Positions 16,274 through 24,962 of a stretch of 40,381 bases of DNA are shown in pieces. Each line of letters opens with the position of its first letter. Position 1 is the stretch's first letter. The notes beneath the pieces were generated by a model. That model made no database searches, was not told the DNA's origin, and worked only from the letters and a program-made list of their open reading frames with translations. Source of the stretch: UBA3210 sp963623095 (GTDB lineage: Bacteria > Bacillota_I > Bacilli_A > RFN20 > CAG-449); NCBI GenBank assembly GCA_963623095.1, contig CAVFKD010000015.1:1-40381 (forward strand), given 5' to 3'. Made by a program: the position numbers and the translations under genes.

Positions 16274-17095
16274 TTAAAAATTTCTCTTTTTTAAAACATT
16301 TTCAAATTTAACACCATAAAAATGTGATTCATCATCAAGTGTTTCTTTAATTGCATTAACAGTAAAATTAATTGATGTTTTAATAATATCAGTCATATTA
16401 TTGTTATTTAAAATGCAAGCGACTGCGACTGAAGAAAATACATCGCCAGTACCATGATACATTTTATTAATTTTAGGTCCCATTAATTCAGTGATACTAC
16501 TTCCATTATAACCACAAGCACCTAATTTATCTTCTTGATATGATACGCCAGTTAAAATTACATTTTTTGCACCTAAGGCATAACAATCTTTTAATAATTT
16601 AGTTACATAATCTTTTGTTAACTTTTCTTCGTATTTATTATTTGTTAAATAACAAGCTTCTGTGATATTAGGTAAAATATAATCTGCGACAGAAACTATT
16701 TTTTTCATACCTTCGACAATACTTTCATTTAATGCTGGATATAATTTACCATTATCCGCCATGGCAGGATCAACAATAAATAAACCATTTTCTTTTAATA
16801 ATTGTTCTTTGCATTTTAAGATTAAATCAAATTGTCTTACATCTCCAATATATCCTGTATATATTGCATCAAACTTAATACCTTCTTTAATCCAATGATC
16901 AACAATCTTAGGCATTTCAGAAGTTAAATCTAAATTAGTCCAACCTTTAAATCCACCTGTATGAGTTGATAAAATAGCACTTGGCAAAATAGATGTTTCA
17001 ATACCAAAGCTTGATAATATAGGTAAAGCAACTGTTATAGAACAACCTCCATAACATGATATATCTTGAATTGTTAATACTTTTTTTGTTTCCAT
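16274..17095 (-). CDS. Pyridoxamine/pyridoxal kinase (PfkB-like)
   Basis: A 273-residue ribokinase-superfamily enzyme that phosphorylates vitamin B6 vitamers. The N-terminal IQDISCYGGCSITVALPIL (residues about 9-27), TGGFKGWTNLDL near 47-58 and the anion-hole/catalytic region near MYHGTGDVFSSV (about 223-234; GTGD with catalytic Asp) follow PdxY/PdxK-type kinases. Placement before yggS supports B6 rather than hydroxymethylpyrimidine as substrate. The start follows a weak GGAG-like site. It is divergent from the GH105 gene across a 137-base control region. Confidence 0.9.
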   Translation of the reverse strand: METKKVLTIQDISCYGGCSITVALPILSSFGIETSILPSAILSTHTGGFKGWTNLDLTSEMPKIVDHWIKEGIKFDAIYTGYIGDVRQFDLILKCKEQLLKENGLFIVDPAMADNGKLYPALNESIVEGMKKIVSVADYILPNITEACYLTNNKYEEKLTKDYVTKLLKDCYALGAKNVILTGVSYQEDKLGACGYNGSSITELMGPKINKMYHGTGDVFSSVAVACILNNNNMTDIIKTSINFTVNAIKETLDDESHFYGVKFENVLKKRNF

Positions 17096-17142
17096 AAAAT
17101 TCTCCGTTCTTTAATATAATAACAATTTAATAATTAGTTATC

Positions 17143-17204
17143 TATCAATTTAAATTGATAATCGTATTTTACGACTTTATTTTATTTTCATTTCTTTATA
17201 TAAT
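17143..17204 (+). promoter_or_regulatory. Palindromic operators and promoter of the GH105 gene
   Basis: TATCAATTTAAATTGATA (17143-17160) is a perfect 18-base palindrome, followed at once by CGTA-TTT-TACG (17163-17173). A -10 TATAAT lies at 17199-17204 with a weak TTTATT 17 bases upstream. The palindromes could serve either divergent gene. No regulator gene adjoins, so the binding protein is unknown. Confidence 0.5.
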
Positions 17205-17232
17205 AATTACATAAGAAAGAGGTAAATATATT

Positions 17233-18360
17233 ATGTATAAACTTATTGACCAATATATAGATAAATTAATGACTTCATCTCCTGATATGCCATTATGGAA
17301 CATTGAAGCAATTAGACAAGGAAAGAAACCTTCATGGAACTATATCGATGGATGTATGATGACATCATTACTTTCATTGTATGATGAAACAAAGGATCAA
17401 AAATATTTAGACTTTGTTATCAAATTTGTCGATTATTATGTTTTTGAAGATGGTTCCATAAGAGGATATGATCCAAGCAAATATTCCACAGATGATGTAT
17501 GTGAATCTAAAATCTTATTTGATTTATATGCATTGACACATAATGAAAAATATAAAAAAGCAATCGAATTATCTTATACTCAAGTACAAGGTCAACCACG
17601 TACTAAAGAAGGTAACTTCTGGCATAAAAAGATTTATCCAAATCAAGTATGGTTAGATGGTTTATATATGATGCAACCATTCTATACTCGTTATATTGCA
17701 ACATTTGGCAATAAAGATTATTCCGATGTTGTTAATCAATTCCAAAATGTCTTTAACATTATGTTTGATAAACAAAAGAAGCTTTATTACCATGGATATG
17801 ATTCATCAAGAAGTATGTTCTGGGCAGATAAAGAAACTGGTTTATCTAAAAACTTCTGGTTAAGATCAATTGGTTGGTACACAGTTGGTTTAATCGATGT
17901 TATTAATTATATTGATGATGACCATCAAGAAGCTAAAAATGCATTAATTAAGATTTTTAAAGAATCAATAAATGGTATCTTACTCTACCAAGATAAAGAA
18001 TCAAAAATGTTTTATCAAGTTCCAAACCTTGGAGGAAAAGAAGGTAACTATTTAGAAACATCTGGTTCAGCAATGATTTCTTACGCAATATTAAAAGGTG
18101 TAAGAACTAAAGTATTAGATGAATCTTTTAGACAAATAGGTGTTGATATCTTCAATGGTATTTGCAATAAATATTTAACTAATGTCAATGGTGATTTAAA
18201 CCTAGGTGGTATTTGTTTAGTCGCAGGACTTGGTCCTGAAAACAATTTAAGAAGAGATGGAAGTTATGAATATTACATCTCAGAACCAATTGTTGAAAAC
18301 GACGCAAAAGGTACAGGTCCATTAATTATGGCTTATACTGAAATGAAAAAAATTAAATAA
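17233..18360 (+). CDS. GH105 unsaturated rhamnogalacturonyl/glucuronyl hydrolase
   Basis: A 375-residue (alpha/alpha)6-barrel enzyme of glycoside hydrolase family 105 (YteR/YesR type), which removes unsaturated uronic acids from lyase-cut pectin fragments. Family motifs are WNYIDGCMMTSLLSLY near residues 35-50, QVWLDGLYMMQPF near 138-150 with the catalytic aspartate, FWLRSIGWYTVGL near 205-217 and ETSGSAMISYAI near 276-287. No signal peptide, so cytoplasmic. AAGAGG precedes the ATG. It faces the GH28-containing operon, and together they suggest intracellular processing of imported pectic oligomers, though no dedicated importer is in the window. Confidence 0.92.
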   Translation: MYKLIDQYIDKLMTSSPDMPLWNIEAIRQGKKPSWNYIDGCMMTSLLSLYDETKDQKYLDFVIKFVDYYVFEDGSIRGYDPSKYSTDDVCESKILFDLYALTHNEKYKKAIELSYTQVQGQPRTKEGNFWHKKIYPNQVWLDGLYMMQPFYTRYIATFGNKDYSDVVNQFQNVFNIMFDKQKKLYYHGYDSSRSMFWADKETGLSKNFWLRSIGWYTVGLIDVINYIDDDHQEAKNALIKIFKESINGILLYQDKESKMFYQVPNLGGKEGNYLETSGSAMISYAILKGVRTKVLDESFRQIGVDIFNGICNKYLTNVNGDLNLGGICLVAGLGPENNLRRDGSYEYYISEPIVENDAKGTGPLIMAYTEMKKIK

Positions 18361-18370
18361 GTTATACGTT

Positions 18371-18399
18371 AAAGGAGTGCCTGAGCACTCCTTTTTAAT
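18371..18399. terminator. Bidirectional terminator between GH105 gene and cysK
   Basis: AAAGGAGTGC (18371-18380) and GCACTCCTTT (18385-18394) make a perfect 10-pair stem with the loop CTGA and a following T-tract. Confidence 0.92.
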
Positions 18400-19325
18400 T
18401 AATCAAATAATGGTGTTGATAAATATCTATCGCCATTATCAGGAAGAATAACAACAATATTCTTTCCTTTATTCTCTTTTCTTGAAGCAACTATACTTGC
18501 TCCTTTTAATGCGGCACCAGAAGATATACCAACTAAAATTCCTTCTGCTTGAGCGAATTTCTTACCATAAATAAATGAATCATCATTTTCAATTGTAATA
18601 ATTTCATCATAAATTGATGTATTTAATGTATCAGGAATAAAACCTGCGCCAATACCTTGGATTTTATGTGGGCCTGCGACACCTTTAGATATAACTGGGC
18701 TAGTTGCAGGTTCAATACCAATAATCTTTACATTAGGATTCTTTTCTTTTAAATATTTACCAATACCAGAAATTGTGCCACCTGTTCCAATACCTGCGAT
18801 TAAAATATCTACTTTTCCATTTAAATCTTCATAAATTTCAGGTCCTGTAGTTTTATAATGAGTTTCAGGATTTACAGGGTTTTCAAATTGTCCAGCGATA
18901 AATGAATTAGGAATAGTTTTATTTAATTCATTTGCTTTCTCAATTGCCCCTTTCATACCTTTACTTCCTTCAGTTAAAACAAGTTCTGCACCATAAGCTG
19001 CGATTAATCTTCTTCTTTCAACTGACATTGTTTCAGGCATAACAATAATTACTCTATATCCTTTTGATCTACCAATGGAAGCAAGTCCAATACCCGTATT
19101 TCCTGATGTTGGTTCAATAATTGTTGAACCTTCAACTAACTTACCTTCTTGTTCCGCTTTTAAAATCATATTTAAAGCAATACGATCTTTAATAGAGCCT
19201 GCTGGATTAAAATATTCTAATTTTGCAAAAATGTTTGCTTCTAAATGTTCTAAGTTTTTAAAGTTACTTACTTCTAATAATGGAGTATGTCCAACTAGTT
19301 CTGTAAGTGAATGATATAATGCCAT
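18399..19325 (-). CDS. cysK: Cysteine synthase (O-acetylserine sulfhydrylase)
   Basis: This 308-residue PLP enzyme makes cysteine from O-acetylserine and sulfide. PAGSIKDR near residues 36-43 carries the PLP lysine, EPTSGNTGIGLA near 70-81 the substrate-binding loop, GTGGTISG near 175-182 the phosphate-binding loop, and VGISSGAAL near 260-268 the C-terminal PLP contact. Length is standard. AAGGAG precedes the ATG, and a near-consensus promoter with an overlapping dyad lies upstream. It is monocistronic, ending at a strong terminator. Confidence 0.96.
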   Translation of the reverse strand: MALYHSLTELVGHTPLLEVSNFKNLEHLEANIFAKLEYFNPAGSIKDRIALNMILKAEQEGKLVEGSTIIEPTSGNTGIGLASIGRSKGYRVIIVMPETMSVERRRLIAAYGAELVLTEGSKGMKGAIEKANELNKTIPNSFIAGQFENPVNPETHYKTTGPEIYEDLNGKVDILIAGIGTGGTISGIGKYLKEKNPNVKIIGIEPATSPVISKGVAGPHKIQGIGAGFIPDTLNTSIYDEIITIENDDSFIYGKKFAQAEGILVGISSGAALKGASIVASRKENKGKNIVVILPDNGDRYLSTPLFD

Positions 19326-19347
19326 ATAATAATTCTCCTTAATAGTA

Positions 19348-19396
19348 ATTCCTACTATTTAACTAGGATTATAGGAGTATAGTATTAATAATGCAA
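19348..19396 (-). promoter_or_regulatory. cysK promoter with operator-like dyad
   Basis: On the minus strand TTGCAT (19391-19396) and TATAAT (19368-19373) are exactly 17 bases apart. The inverted repeat ATTCCTA-N9-TAGGATT (19348-19354 and 19364-19370) overlaps the -10 and start region, the position expected for a repressor. A cysteine-responsive Rrf2/CymR-type regulator is a plausible but unproved binder. Confidence 0.65.
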
Positions 19397-19415
19397 TAAA
19401 TTTCATAAAAATATT

Positions 19416-19485
19416 AGTAGAATTTATCTACTATCAGTAGAATATAGGTTTTTTTGCCTTGACTATGGCTACATATACCTATAAA
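19416..19485 (+). promoter_or_regulatory. Promoter and repeated GTAG/CTAC half-sites before the XRE gene
   Basis: AGTAGAAT occurs at 19416-19423 and 19436-19443 (20-base period), with an inverted CTACT at 19428-19432 between them, giving alternating half-sites. Downstream are TTGACT (19459-19464) and TATAAA (19480-19485) with a 15-base spacer. The start codon at 19494 lies only 9 bases past the -10, so the transcript would be nearly leaderless. Confidence 0.5.
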
Positions 19486-19493
19486 ATGTAAAT

Positions 19494-20108
19494 ATGGAAA
19501 AAGAAGAAAAATTAAAAGCAACTATCGCTTCAAACTTAACTTATTATAGAAAACAAGCCGGTCTAACTCAAATCAAGTTAGCGGAGATTTTGTCTTACTC
19601 TGATAAAGCTGTTTCCAAATGGGAAAGAGGCGAAGGAGTTCCTGATATATTTATCCTTACTCAACTCGCTGATTTATACCAAATAACTGTTAATGATTTA
19701 ATTGGTGAACAAAAAGTCATCAAGAAAACTTCATTCTTAAAAAATAGAATATTAATAACATTATTAAGTATTGCACTTGCATGGCTAGTATTTATTATCA
19801 CTTTTGCCGTTCTTACAATAGTTGAAAGAAATACTAATAACGATTGGAGTTCTTGGACTTGGATATTCTTTATTTGTCCTATTCCTGTATCATTCACTAT
19901 CGCTTTAATCTTTGATAAAATATGGGACAATATAAGATGGCATCGATTCTTTATTGTTTCAGGATTAGTATGGTCAACTGCATTATTAATCGTTTGTTTA
20001 TTATTAGTCTTCAGTGTTGATTATCATTGGACTATTTGGTTTATAGCCGCGGCATTACAAGTTTTAACCATCTTATGGTATGGATTAAGACGAAAAAAAG
20101 TTCAATAA
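19494..20108 (+). CDS. XRE-family regulator with C-terminal membrane domain
   Basis: A 204-residue protein with an N-terminal helix-turn-helix (residues about 8-65; TQIKLAEILSYSDKAVSKWERGEGVPD is the classic Cro/CI type). Four hydrophobic segments follow (about 82-108, 118-140, 150-172 and 176-196), so the DNA-binding domain is tethered to the membrane. Such proteins are common in Firmicutes and often control adjacent transport genes; here the divergent neighbour is cysK and the convergent one an ABC exporter. No ribosome site precedes the ATG. The signal sensed is unknown. Confidence 0.87.
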   Translation: MEKEEKLKATIASNLTYYRKQAGLTQIKLAEILSYSDKAVSKWERGEGVPDIFILTQLADLYQITVNDLIGEQKVIKKTSFLKNRILITLLSIALAWLVFIITFAVLTIVERNTNNDWSSWTWIFFICPIPVSFTIALIFDKIWDNIRWHRFFIVSGLVWSTALLIVCLLLVFSVDYHWTIWFIAAALQVLTILWYGLRRKKVQ

Positions 20109-20114
20109 CAATTT

Positions 20115-20146
20115 AAAATCCTACAGATCATTTCCTGTAGGATTTT
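20115..20146. terminator. Bidirectional intrinsic terminator
   Basis: AAAATCCTACAG (20115-20126) and CTGTAGGATTTT (20135-20146) form a perfect 12-pair stem between the XRE gene and the convergent ABC exporter. Confidence 0.93.
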
Positions 20147-20159
20147 ATTTTCTAAATTT

Positions 20160-21893
20160 TTATTGATTAAATGTTTGATTTTCTTCTATTCCTTTATATA
20201 AAGAAGCATATTCACCGTTTTTTGCAAGTAATTCTTGATGATTACCTTTTTCTACTATTTTACCTTTTTCAATTACATAAATTAAATCAGCATTTCTAAT
20301 AGTTGATAATCTATGAGCGACTACAATAGTTGTTCTACCTTTCGCTAAATCGTTTAAAGATTTTTGAATCAATGCTTCTGTAACATTATCTAGTGCCGAA
20401 GTAGCTTCATCTAAAATTAATATTGATGGATTTTTTAAAAATACTCTTGCGATTGATATTCTTTGCTTTTGGCCACCGGAAAGTTTAACGCCTCTTTCAC
20501 CAACCATTGTATTATATCCATCTTCAAGACCCATTATATAATCATGTATATTAGCCATCTTGCTAGCTTTAATAACATCTTCTTCACTAGCTTCATAATT
20601 ACCGTATCTAATATTATCTAATATCGTTCCATTAAATAAGAATACATCTTGTTGAACTAATCCAATATTTCTTCTTAAGGATTCAAAAGTCATTTTATTT
20701 ACATCAATTCCATCGATATATACATGACCACTTGTGGCATGATAGAAATTAGGAATCAAATGGCAAATGGTTGTCTTTCCACCTCCAGAAGCACCAACTA
20801 ATGCGATAGTTTTACCTTTTTCAATTTCAAAAGTAATATCATCTAATACATTTCCAGGATGATGTTTTTCTACATAATTAAATGTAACATGATCAAATTT
20901 AATATTGCCTTCTAATTTACCAATATCTTTTGCGTCAGGATCAACACTTTCTTCTTTTTCATCAATGATTTCAACAAATCTTTGGAAGCCTGTTACGCCT
21001 TCTTCAAATTGTTCAACAAAGTTAATTAATGTAGTTAAAGGAGTAATAAACATTGAAACTGAAACAACGAAAGTTACATAACTCGCAGTATCTTTACTAG
21101 GTGCGACAAGTAGACCTCCCGCGACAATAATAATAAAGTTAAATAAATCAGTTAAGAAAGCAGTAGATGAACCAAATTGTCCCATTGCTTTATATGTTTT
21201 ACCTTTTGATTTAACAAATTCAACATTGGATTCTTCAAATTTTTCTAATTCTTTTTGATCATTTGTGAATGCTTTAGTTACCCTAATTCCAGTTATAGAA
21301 GATTCTAATCTAGCATTAATATCCGCGAGAGCTTTTCTATTTTCCATTTGAGCTCTATTTAATCTTTTTCTAAAAAATAAAGATACAAAGAATAATAAAG
21401 GTATCGCGACTAAAATCCATAAAGCAAAACGATAATCAATAGTTAACAAATATGCAAAAGCTAGAACAATCGTAATTCCGCAGATGAAGAAATTTTCTGG
21501 TCCGTGGTGAGCCAATTCACTAACTTGTTGTAAATCATTAGTCATTCTTGACATAATTTTACCTGTTTCATGTTCATCATAATATGAAAAAGGTAATCTT
21601 TGGAGTTTAATAAACATTTCTCTACGCATATCCGCTTGCATATGTGTACCAATCATATGTCCATAATATTGAACAAAGAATTTTAAAAACATTCTAACAA
21701 CATAACAACCAAATAAAACAAATCCTAATATTAATATCTTATTGGTATCATTATTAGGAACATATGTCTTAACAACCTTATTGGTAATAATTGGATATAA
21801 TAAACCAATCAATGAAATAAGAAAGCTAGCCATCATATCAAGAAAGAACATACCTTTATAAGGCTTATAATATCTTATAAATCTTTTTAGCAT
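20160..21893 (-). CDS. ABC exporter, fused membrane and ATPase domains (MsbA/BmrA-like)
   Basis: A 577-residue half-transporter that acts as a dimer to export a drug, lipid or peptide. Six membrane helices occupy about residues 15-300. The ATPase domain has Walker A GASGGGKTT near 371-379, Q-loop VQQDVFLFNGT, signature LSGGQKQRISIARV near 478-491, Walker B ILILDEATSALD and the H-loop AHRLST. AAGGAGG precedes the ATG. There is a single gene, so a homodimer is likely. The substrate cannot be inferred. Confidence 0.93.
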   Translation of the reverse strand: MLKRFIRYYKPYKGMFFLDMMASFLISLIGLLYPIITNKVVKTYVPNNDTNKILILGFVLFGCYVVRMFLKFFVQYYGHMIGTHMQADMRREMFIKLQRLPFSYYDEHETGKIMSRMTNDLQQVSELAHHGPENFFICGITIVLAFAYLLTIDYRFALWILVAIPLLFFVSLFFRKRLNRAQMENRKALADINARLESSITGIRVTKAFTNDQKELEKFEESNVEFVKSKGKTYKAMGQFGSSTAFLTDLFNFIIIVAGGLLVAPSKDTASYVTFVVSVSMFITPLTTLINFVEQFEEGVTGFQRFVEIIDEKEESVDPDAKDIGKLEGNIKFDHVTFNYVEKHHPGNVLDDITFEIEKGKTIALVGASGGGKTTICHLIPNFYHATSGHVYIDGIDVNKMTFESLRRNIGLVQQDVFLFNGTILDNIRYGNYEASEEDVIKASKMANIHDYIMGLEDGYNTMVGERGVKLSGGQKQRISIARVFLKNPSILILDEATSALDNVTEALIQKSLNDLAKGRTTIVVAHRLSTIRNADLIYVIEKGKIVEKGNHQELLAKNGEYASLYKGIEENQTFNQ

Positions 21894-21915
21894 ATAAAAT
21901 CCTCCTTATTAAAAT

Positions 21916-21951
21916 TAAAAAAACTACTTCTATTATAAATAAAAGTAGTTT
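21916..21951 (-). terminator. Intrinsic terminator of the DegV gene
   Basis: On the minus strand AAACTACTT (21951-21943) pairs with AAGTAGTTT (21929-21921) and is followed by a T-rich tract running toward the ABC exporter start. Confidence 0.8.
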
Positions 21952-21982
21952 AGATTTCTTTAAGAATTTTTTGATTTTTTAA

Positions 21983-22873
21983 TTATTGACCATCCGCAAT
22001 TGTAACTTCTTGTCCAAAGAAATTGATAGTTAGAGTATCAGGACCAGTAGTTGCGCCGATAATTGGACCAAGGTCAGAAATGTTAATTTCTTTTACATTA
22101 ATCTTTTTAGCGACTTCAGTTGCGATATATTTTGCATCTTCATAGCAATCTGCGTGTTCAATGCATAATAAACCTTCTTCTGGGTTAGTCATTCTTTCAA
22201 CGATGATATTAACAAATTCATCTAATGAAGCTTTTCTACCTTTAACTTTCTTAAATGCATAGTTGTTACCTTTTGTATCAGAAACAATAATAGGTTTAAT
22301 ACCAATTAAGTTACCAAAGAATGCTGCAGAAGCTTTTACTCTACCTGCCTTTTTTAACCAAGCAAGAGAACCTGCAGTTGCATAAACTTGATAATGTAAA
22401 CGATCTTTTGTTAATTGTTCAACAGTTTCATCTAAAGATTTACCTTCAAGTGCATATTTAGCAGCATCAATCGCGACTAAGCCTTCTGCGTAATTACTTC
22501 TTAATGAATCAAAGCAAACAATTCTTCTACCTGGATATTTTTCTAATAATTCTTTTGCGTATACTTCTGCATAATTATAAGAACCAGATAATTTACTTGA
22601 GCAAGAAATATATAAAATATCTAAGCCTTCATCTAAATATTTTTTAAATTTTTCTTCAACTTCTGAAGGTTGAACTTGACCAGTTACAGATCTTTTTCCA
22701 CCTCTCATCATTTGATAATATTGAGTAGGAGAAATTTCTTTCCATTCTAGATCTGCATCATAATCTTTACCATCAATAGTAAAAATCATTTTCATATAAT
22801 CTAAATCGTATTTATCACGATATTTCTTTTCAACATCCGCGGTTGAATCAGTTAATACTTGAAATTGTTTCAT
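21983..22873 (-). CDS. DegV-family fatty-acid-binding protein
   Basis: A 296-residue DegV/FakB-type protein that binds a fatty acid and presents it to a kinase for incorporation into phospholipid. It starts with VLTDSTADV (residues 6-14) and has RSVTGQVQPS near 56-65, SCSSKLSGSYNYA near 90-102 and a conserved DSLRSNYAEGL, all fatty-acid or phosphate-binding segments of the fold. AGAGGT precedes the ATG. The FakA kinase partner is not in the window. Unit ends in a terminator before the ABC exporter gene. Confidence 0.92.
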   Translation of the reverse strand: MKQFQVLTDSTADVEKKYRDKYDLDYMKMIFTIDGKDYDADLEWKEISPTQYYQMMRGGKRSVTGQVQPSEVEEKFKKYLDEGLDILYISCSSKLSGSYNYAEVYAKELLEKYPGRRIVCFDSLRSNYAEGLVAIDAAKYALEGKSLDETVEQLTKDRLHYQVYATAGSLAWLKKAGRVKASAAFFGNLIGIKPIIVSDTKGNNYAFKKVKGRKASLDEFVNIIVERMTNPEEGLLCIEHADCYEDAKYIATEVAKKINVKEINISDLGPIIGATTGPDTLTINFFGQEVTIADGQ

Positions 22874-23033
22874 AATTTTCTACCTCTATATCAAATATTA
22901 TAGCAAAAATAACAATGAAAGCAATTACATTTATTTTTATATACCCATTTTCAACTTAAATTTATACATAAAAATCGACTATTTCACTATTTTTGCAATA
23001 TTTTTACTATAACTATGCTAAAATAACCTTACT

Positions 23034-23110
<77 letters not shown>

Positions 23111-23120
23111 TTTAGAATTA

Positions 23121-23165
23121 AAAAGAGGTTAATGATTTTTTCTATCATTTAACCTCTTTTTGTTT
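23121..23165 (+). terminator. Intrinsic terminator after tRNA-Arg
   Basis: AAAAGAGGTTAA (23121-23132) pairs with TTAACCTCTTTT (23149-23160); an inner TGAT/ATCA extends the stem. A T-tract follows. Confidence 0.92.
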
Positions 23166-23240
23166 ATTTTTCTAATAATAAGAAAATATGAATTAAAGAC
23201 ATATATCGCTAAGGCGGTTATTTAAACAAAGAAGAATTTT

Positions 23241-23987
23241 TTAAAAAATTTCTAATTCAATCGGACAATGATCACTTCCATATATTTCATTATGCATAAT
23301 CATATCTTTTACTTGGGAAATTAATTCTTTAGAAACGATAAAATAGTCAATTCTCCATCCAGCATTATTTTCTCTTGCATGGAATTTATAACTCCACCAT
23401 GAATATTGTATCTTATCTGGATATAAATATCTAAATGTATCGACATAGCCATTATTTAATAAATTGCTAAATGCTTCTCTTTCTTGTAAAGTAAATCCTG
23501 CTTTACCCATATTTGGTTTAGGATTTTTTAAATCAATTTCTTTATGTGCGACATTTAAATCACCGGCATAAACAATAGGTTTATTTAAGGATTTAAAATA
23601 ATCTAATAAATCAGTTTCATATTGCATTCTAAAATCTAATCTTACAAGTTCTTCTCCTGCATTAGGAACATAGCTTGCTACATAATAAAAGTTATCGAAT
23701 TCTAAAGTGATTACTCTACCTTCTTCATCATATTTATTATCTTTTAATCCATAATGAACGCTTAAAGGTTTTATCTTCGTAAATACCATTACTCCTGAAT
23801 AACCTTTTTTTACTTTTGAATAAGATGAATATATTTCATAACCTTCAGGCATAAAAGGTTTTGTATCATCAGATAATTTAGTTTCATTAAGAGAAAATAT
23901 ATCTGCGTTTAAAGTTTTAAAATCTTTTATAAAATCTTTTTTTAAGATCGCTCTTAGGCCATTTACATTAAAAGAAACTATCTTCAT
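23241..23987 (-). CDS. Exodeoxyribonuclease III / AP endonuclease
   Basis: A 248-residue metal-dependent nuclease (ExoA/XthA) that incises abasic sites during base-excision repair. Motifs run in family order: FNVNGLRAIL (residues 5-14), SLNETKL near 32-38 with the metal-binding Glu, YVPNAG, AGDLNVAHKEIDL near 142-154, the WSYKFHARENNAGWRIDYFI core near 197-217, and the terminal GSDHCPIELEI with catalytic Asp-His. Length is standard. The ribosome site is weak. It stands alone. Confidence 0.95.
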   Translation of the reverse strand: MKIVSFNVNGLRAILKKDFIKDFKTLNADIFSLNETKLSDDTKPFMPEGYEIYSSYSKVKKGYSGVMVFTKIKPLSVHYGLKDNKYDEEGRVITLEFDNFYYVASYVPNAGEELVRLDFRMQYETDLLDYFKSLNKPIVYAGDLNVAHKEIDLKNPKPNMGKAGFTLQEREAFSNLLNNGYVDTFRYLYPDKIQYSWWSYKFHARENNAGWRIDYFIVSKELISQVKDMIMHNEIYGSDHCPIELEIF

Positions 23988-24154
23988 AAGTCATTTCTCC
24001 ATTCATTTTTATACCTTTATTTTAGAGTTTTCTCACTAAAAACGCCATCTTTTTATATAAATTTTAATTTTTAATATTTTTTTAAATTATAATGGAAAAA
24101 TATAAAATAAGTGTTATTCTATAAAAAAAGAAGTTCTTTTACGGGGGTAAAAAA

Positions 24155-24724
24155 ATGAAAGAATTAGAAGAAAAGATTTTAAAAGATGGGATTGTTATTG
24201 ATAATGAAATTTTAAAGATTGATTCATTTATCAATCATCAAATTGATGTAGAATTATTAAATAAGATTTGTAAAGAAATCGCATCTAATTTTAATAATAT
24301 AGATAAAGTTATCACTATTGAAACTTCTGGCATTGCTTATGCGATTGGTGTTGCACAATGCTTAGGTAACATTCCAGTAGTATTCGCTAAAAAATCAAAA
24401 TCATTAATCACAGGAAATAACGTCTATACTTCAGAAGTAAAATCTTTTACTAGAAAAACTTCTTCAACTATCACTATTGATAAAAGATATATCACTGAAG
24501 GTGGTTCTTATTTAATCATCGATGATTTCCTCGCAGAAGGTAATGCTGCTTTAGGATTAATTGATATTATCCACCAAGCTAAGGGAAATGTTAAAGGTGT
24601 TGGTGTTGTAGTTGAAAAAAGATTCCAAGGTGGAAGACAAAGAATCCAAGATTTAGGAATCAAGGTTGTCTCTACTGCATCTATTAAAGAATTCAAAGAT
24701 AATAAACCAGTATTCCAAGACTAA
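24155..24724 (+). CDS. xpt: Xanthine phosphoribosyltransferase
   Basis: A 189-residue enzyme converting xanthine and PRPP to XMP for purine salvage. The PRPP-binding loop YLIIDDFLAEGNAALG is near residues 118-133. VITIETSGIAYAIGVAQCLG near 54-73 and FAKKSKSLI near 78-86 are typical of bacterial Xpt. GGGGGT lies before the ATG. A cre-like site and the riboswitch-controlled nucleoside importer follow on the same strand, forming a purine-salvage neighbourhood. The leader before xpt itself holds no purine aptamer that I can see. Confidence 0.94.
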   Translation: MKELEEKILKDGIVIDNEILKIDSFINHQIDVELLNKICKEIASNFNNIDKVITIETSGIAYAIGVAQCLGNIPVVFAKKSKSLITGNNVYTSEVKSFTRKTSSTITIDKRYITEGGSYLIIDDFLAEGNAALGLIDIIHQAKGNVKGVGVVVEKRFQGGRQRIQDLGIKVVSTASIKEFKDNKPVFQD

Positions 24725-24732
24725 TAAATTCT

Positions 24733-24746
24733 TGAAATCGCTTTCA
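24733..24746 (+). promoter_or_regulatory. cre-like catabolite site
   Basis: TGAAATCGCTTTCA fits TGNAANCGNWWNCA at every fixed position and is nearly palindromic. It lies about 65 bases upstream of the purine aptamer, near the presumed promoter of the nucleoside importer operon, so CcpA control is likely. Confidence 0.55.
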
Positions 24747-24810
24747 TAAAAATAACTCTACTATTTAAGAAAAAAATAATTTATATTTTATTTGTCGGTA
24801 GATAATCGGC

Positions 24811-24880
24811 AATTTCGTATAATTACCCTAATCGGTGGGAAAGTCTCTACGTTGAACCGTATAATTCAACACTACGAATA
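24811..24880 (+). ncRNA. Purine riboswitch, guanine type
   Basis: P1 is TTCGT (24814-24818) with ACGAA (24874-24878); J1/2 TATAAT is canonical. P2 is short, CCC/GGG plus outer T-A pairs, with L2 AATCGG. J2/3 reads TCTCTAC (consensus TTTCTAC). P3 GTTGAA/TTCAAC encloses L3 CCGTATAA. The specificity base in J3/1 (24872) is C, so a guanine-class ligand is expected. A possible expression platform follows: AAAGTC (24880-24885) with GACTTT (24916-24921) and TCTTTTTT. Confidence 0.9.
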
Positions 24881-24962
24881 AAGTCAATATATCGTTAGAA
24901 TATGTCTTTATAATAGACTTTCTTTTTTGCTTTTTAGGAAAAAAAGGAGAAAGAAATAATAT

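Noticed and set aside
22916..22929. cre-like TGAAAGCAATTACA upstream of the tRNA
   Set aside because: It lacks the central CG required by the consensus.
24050..24150. Purine riboswitch upstream of xpt
   Set aside because: No TATAAT...TTTCTAC...CCGTAA arrangement is present; the aptamer lies downstream of xpt, before the nucleoside importer.
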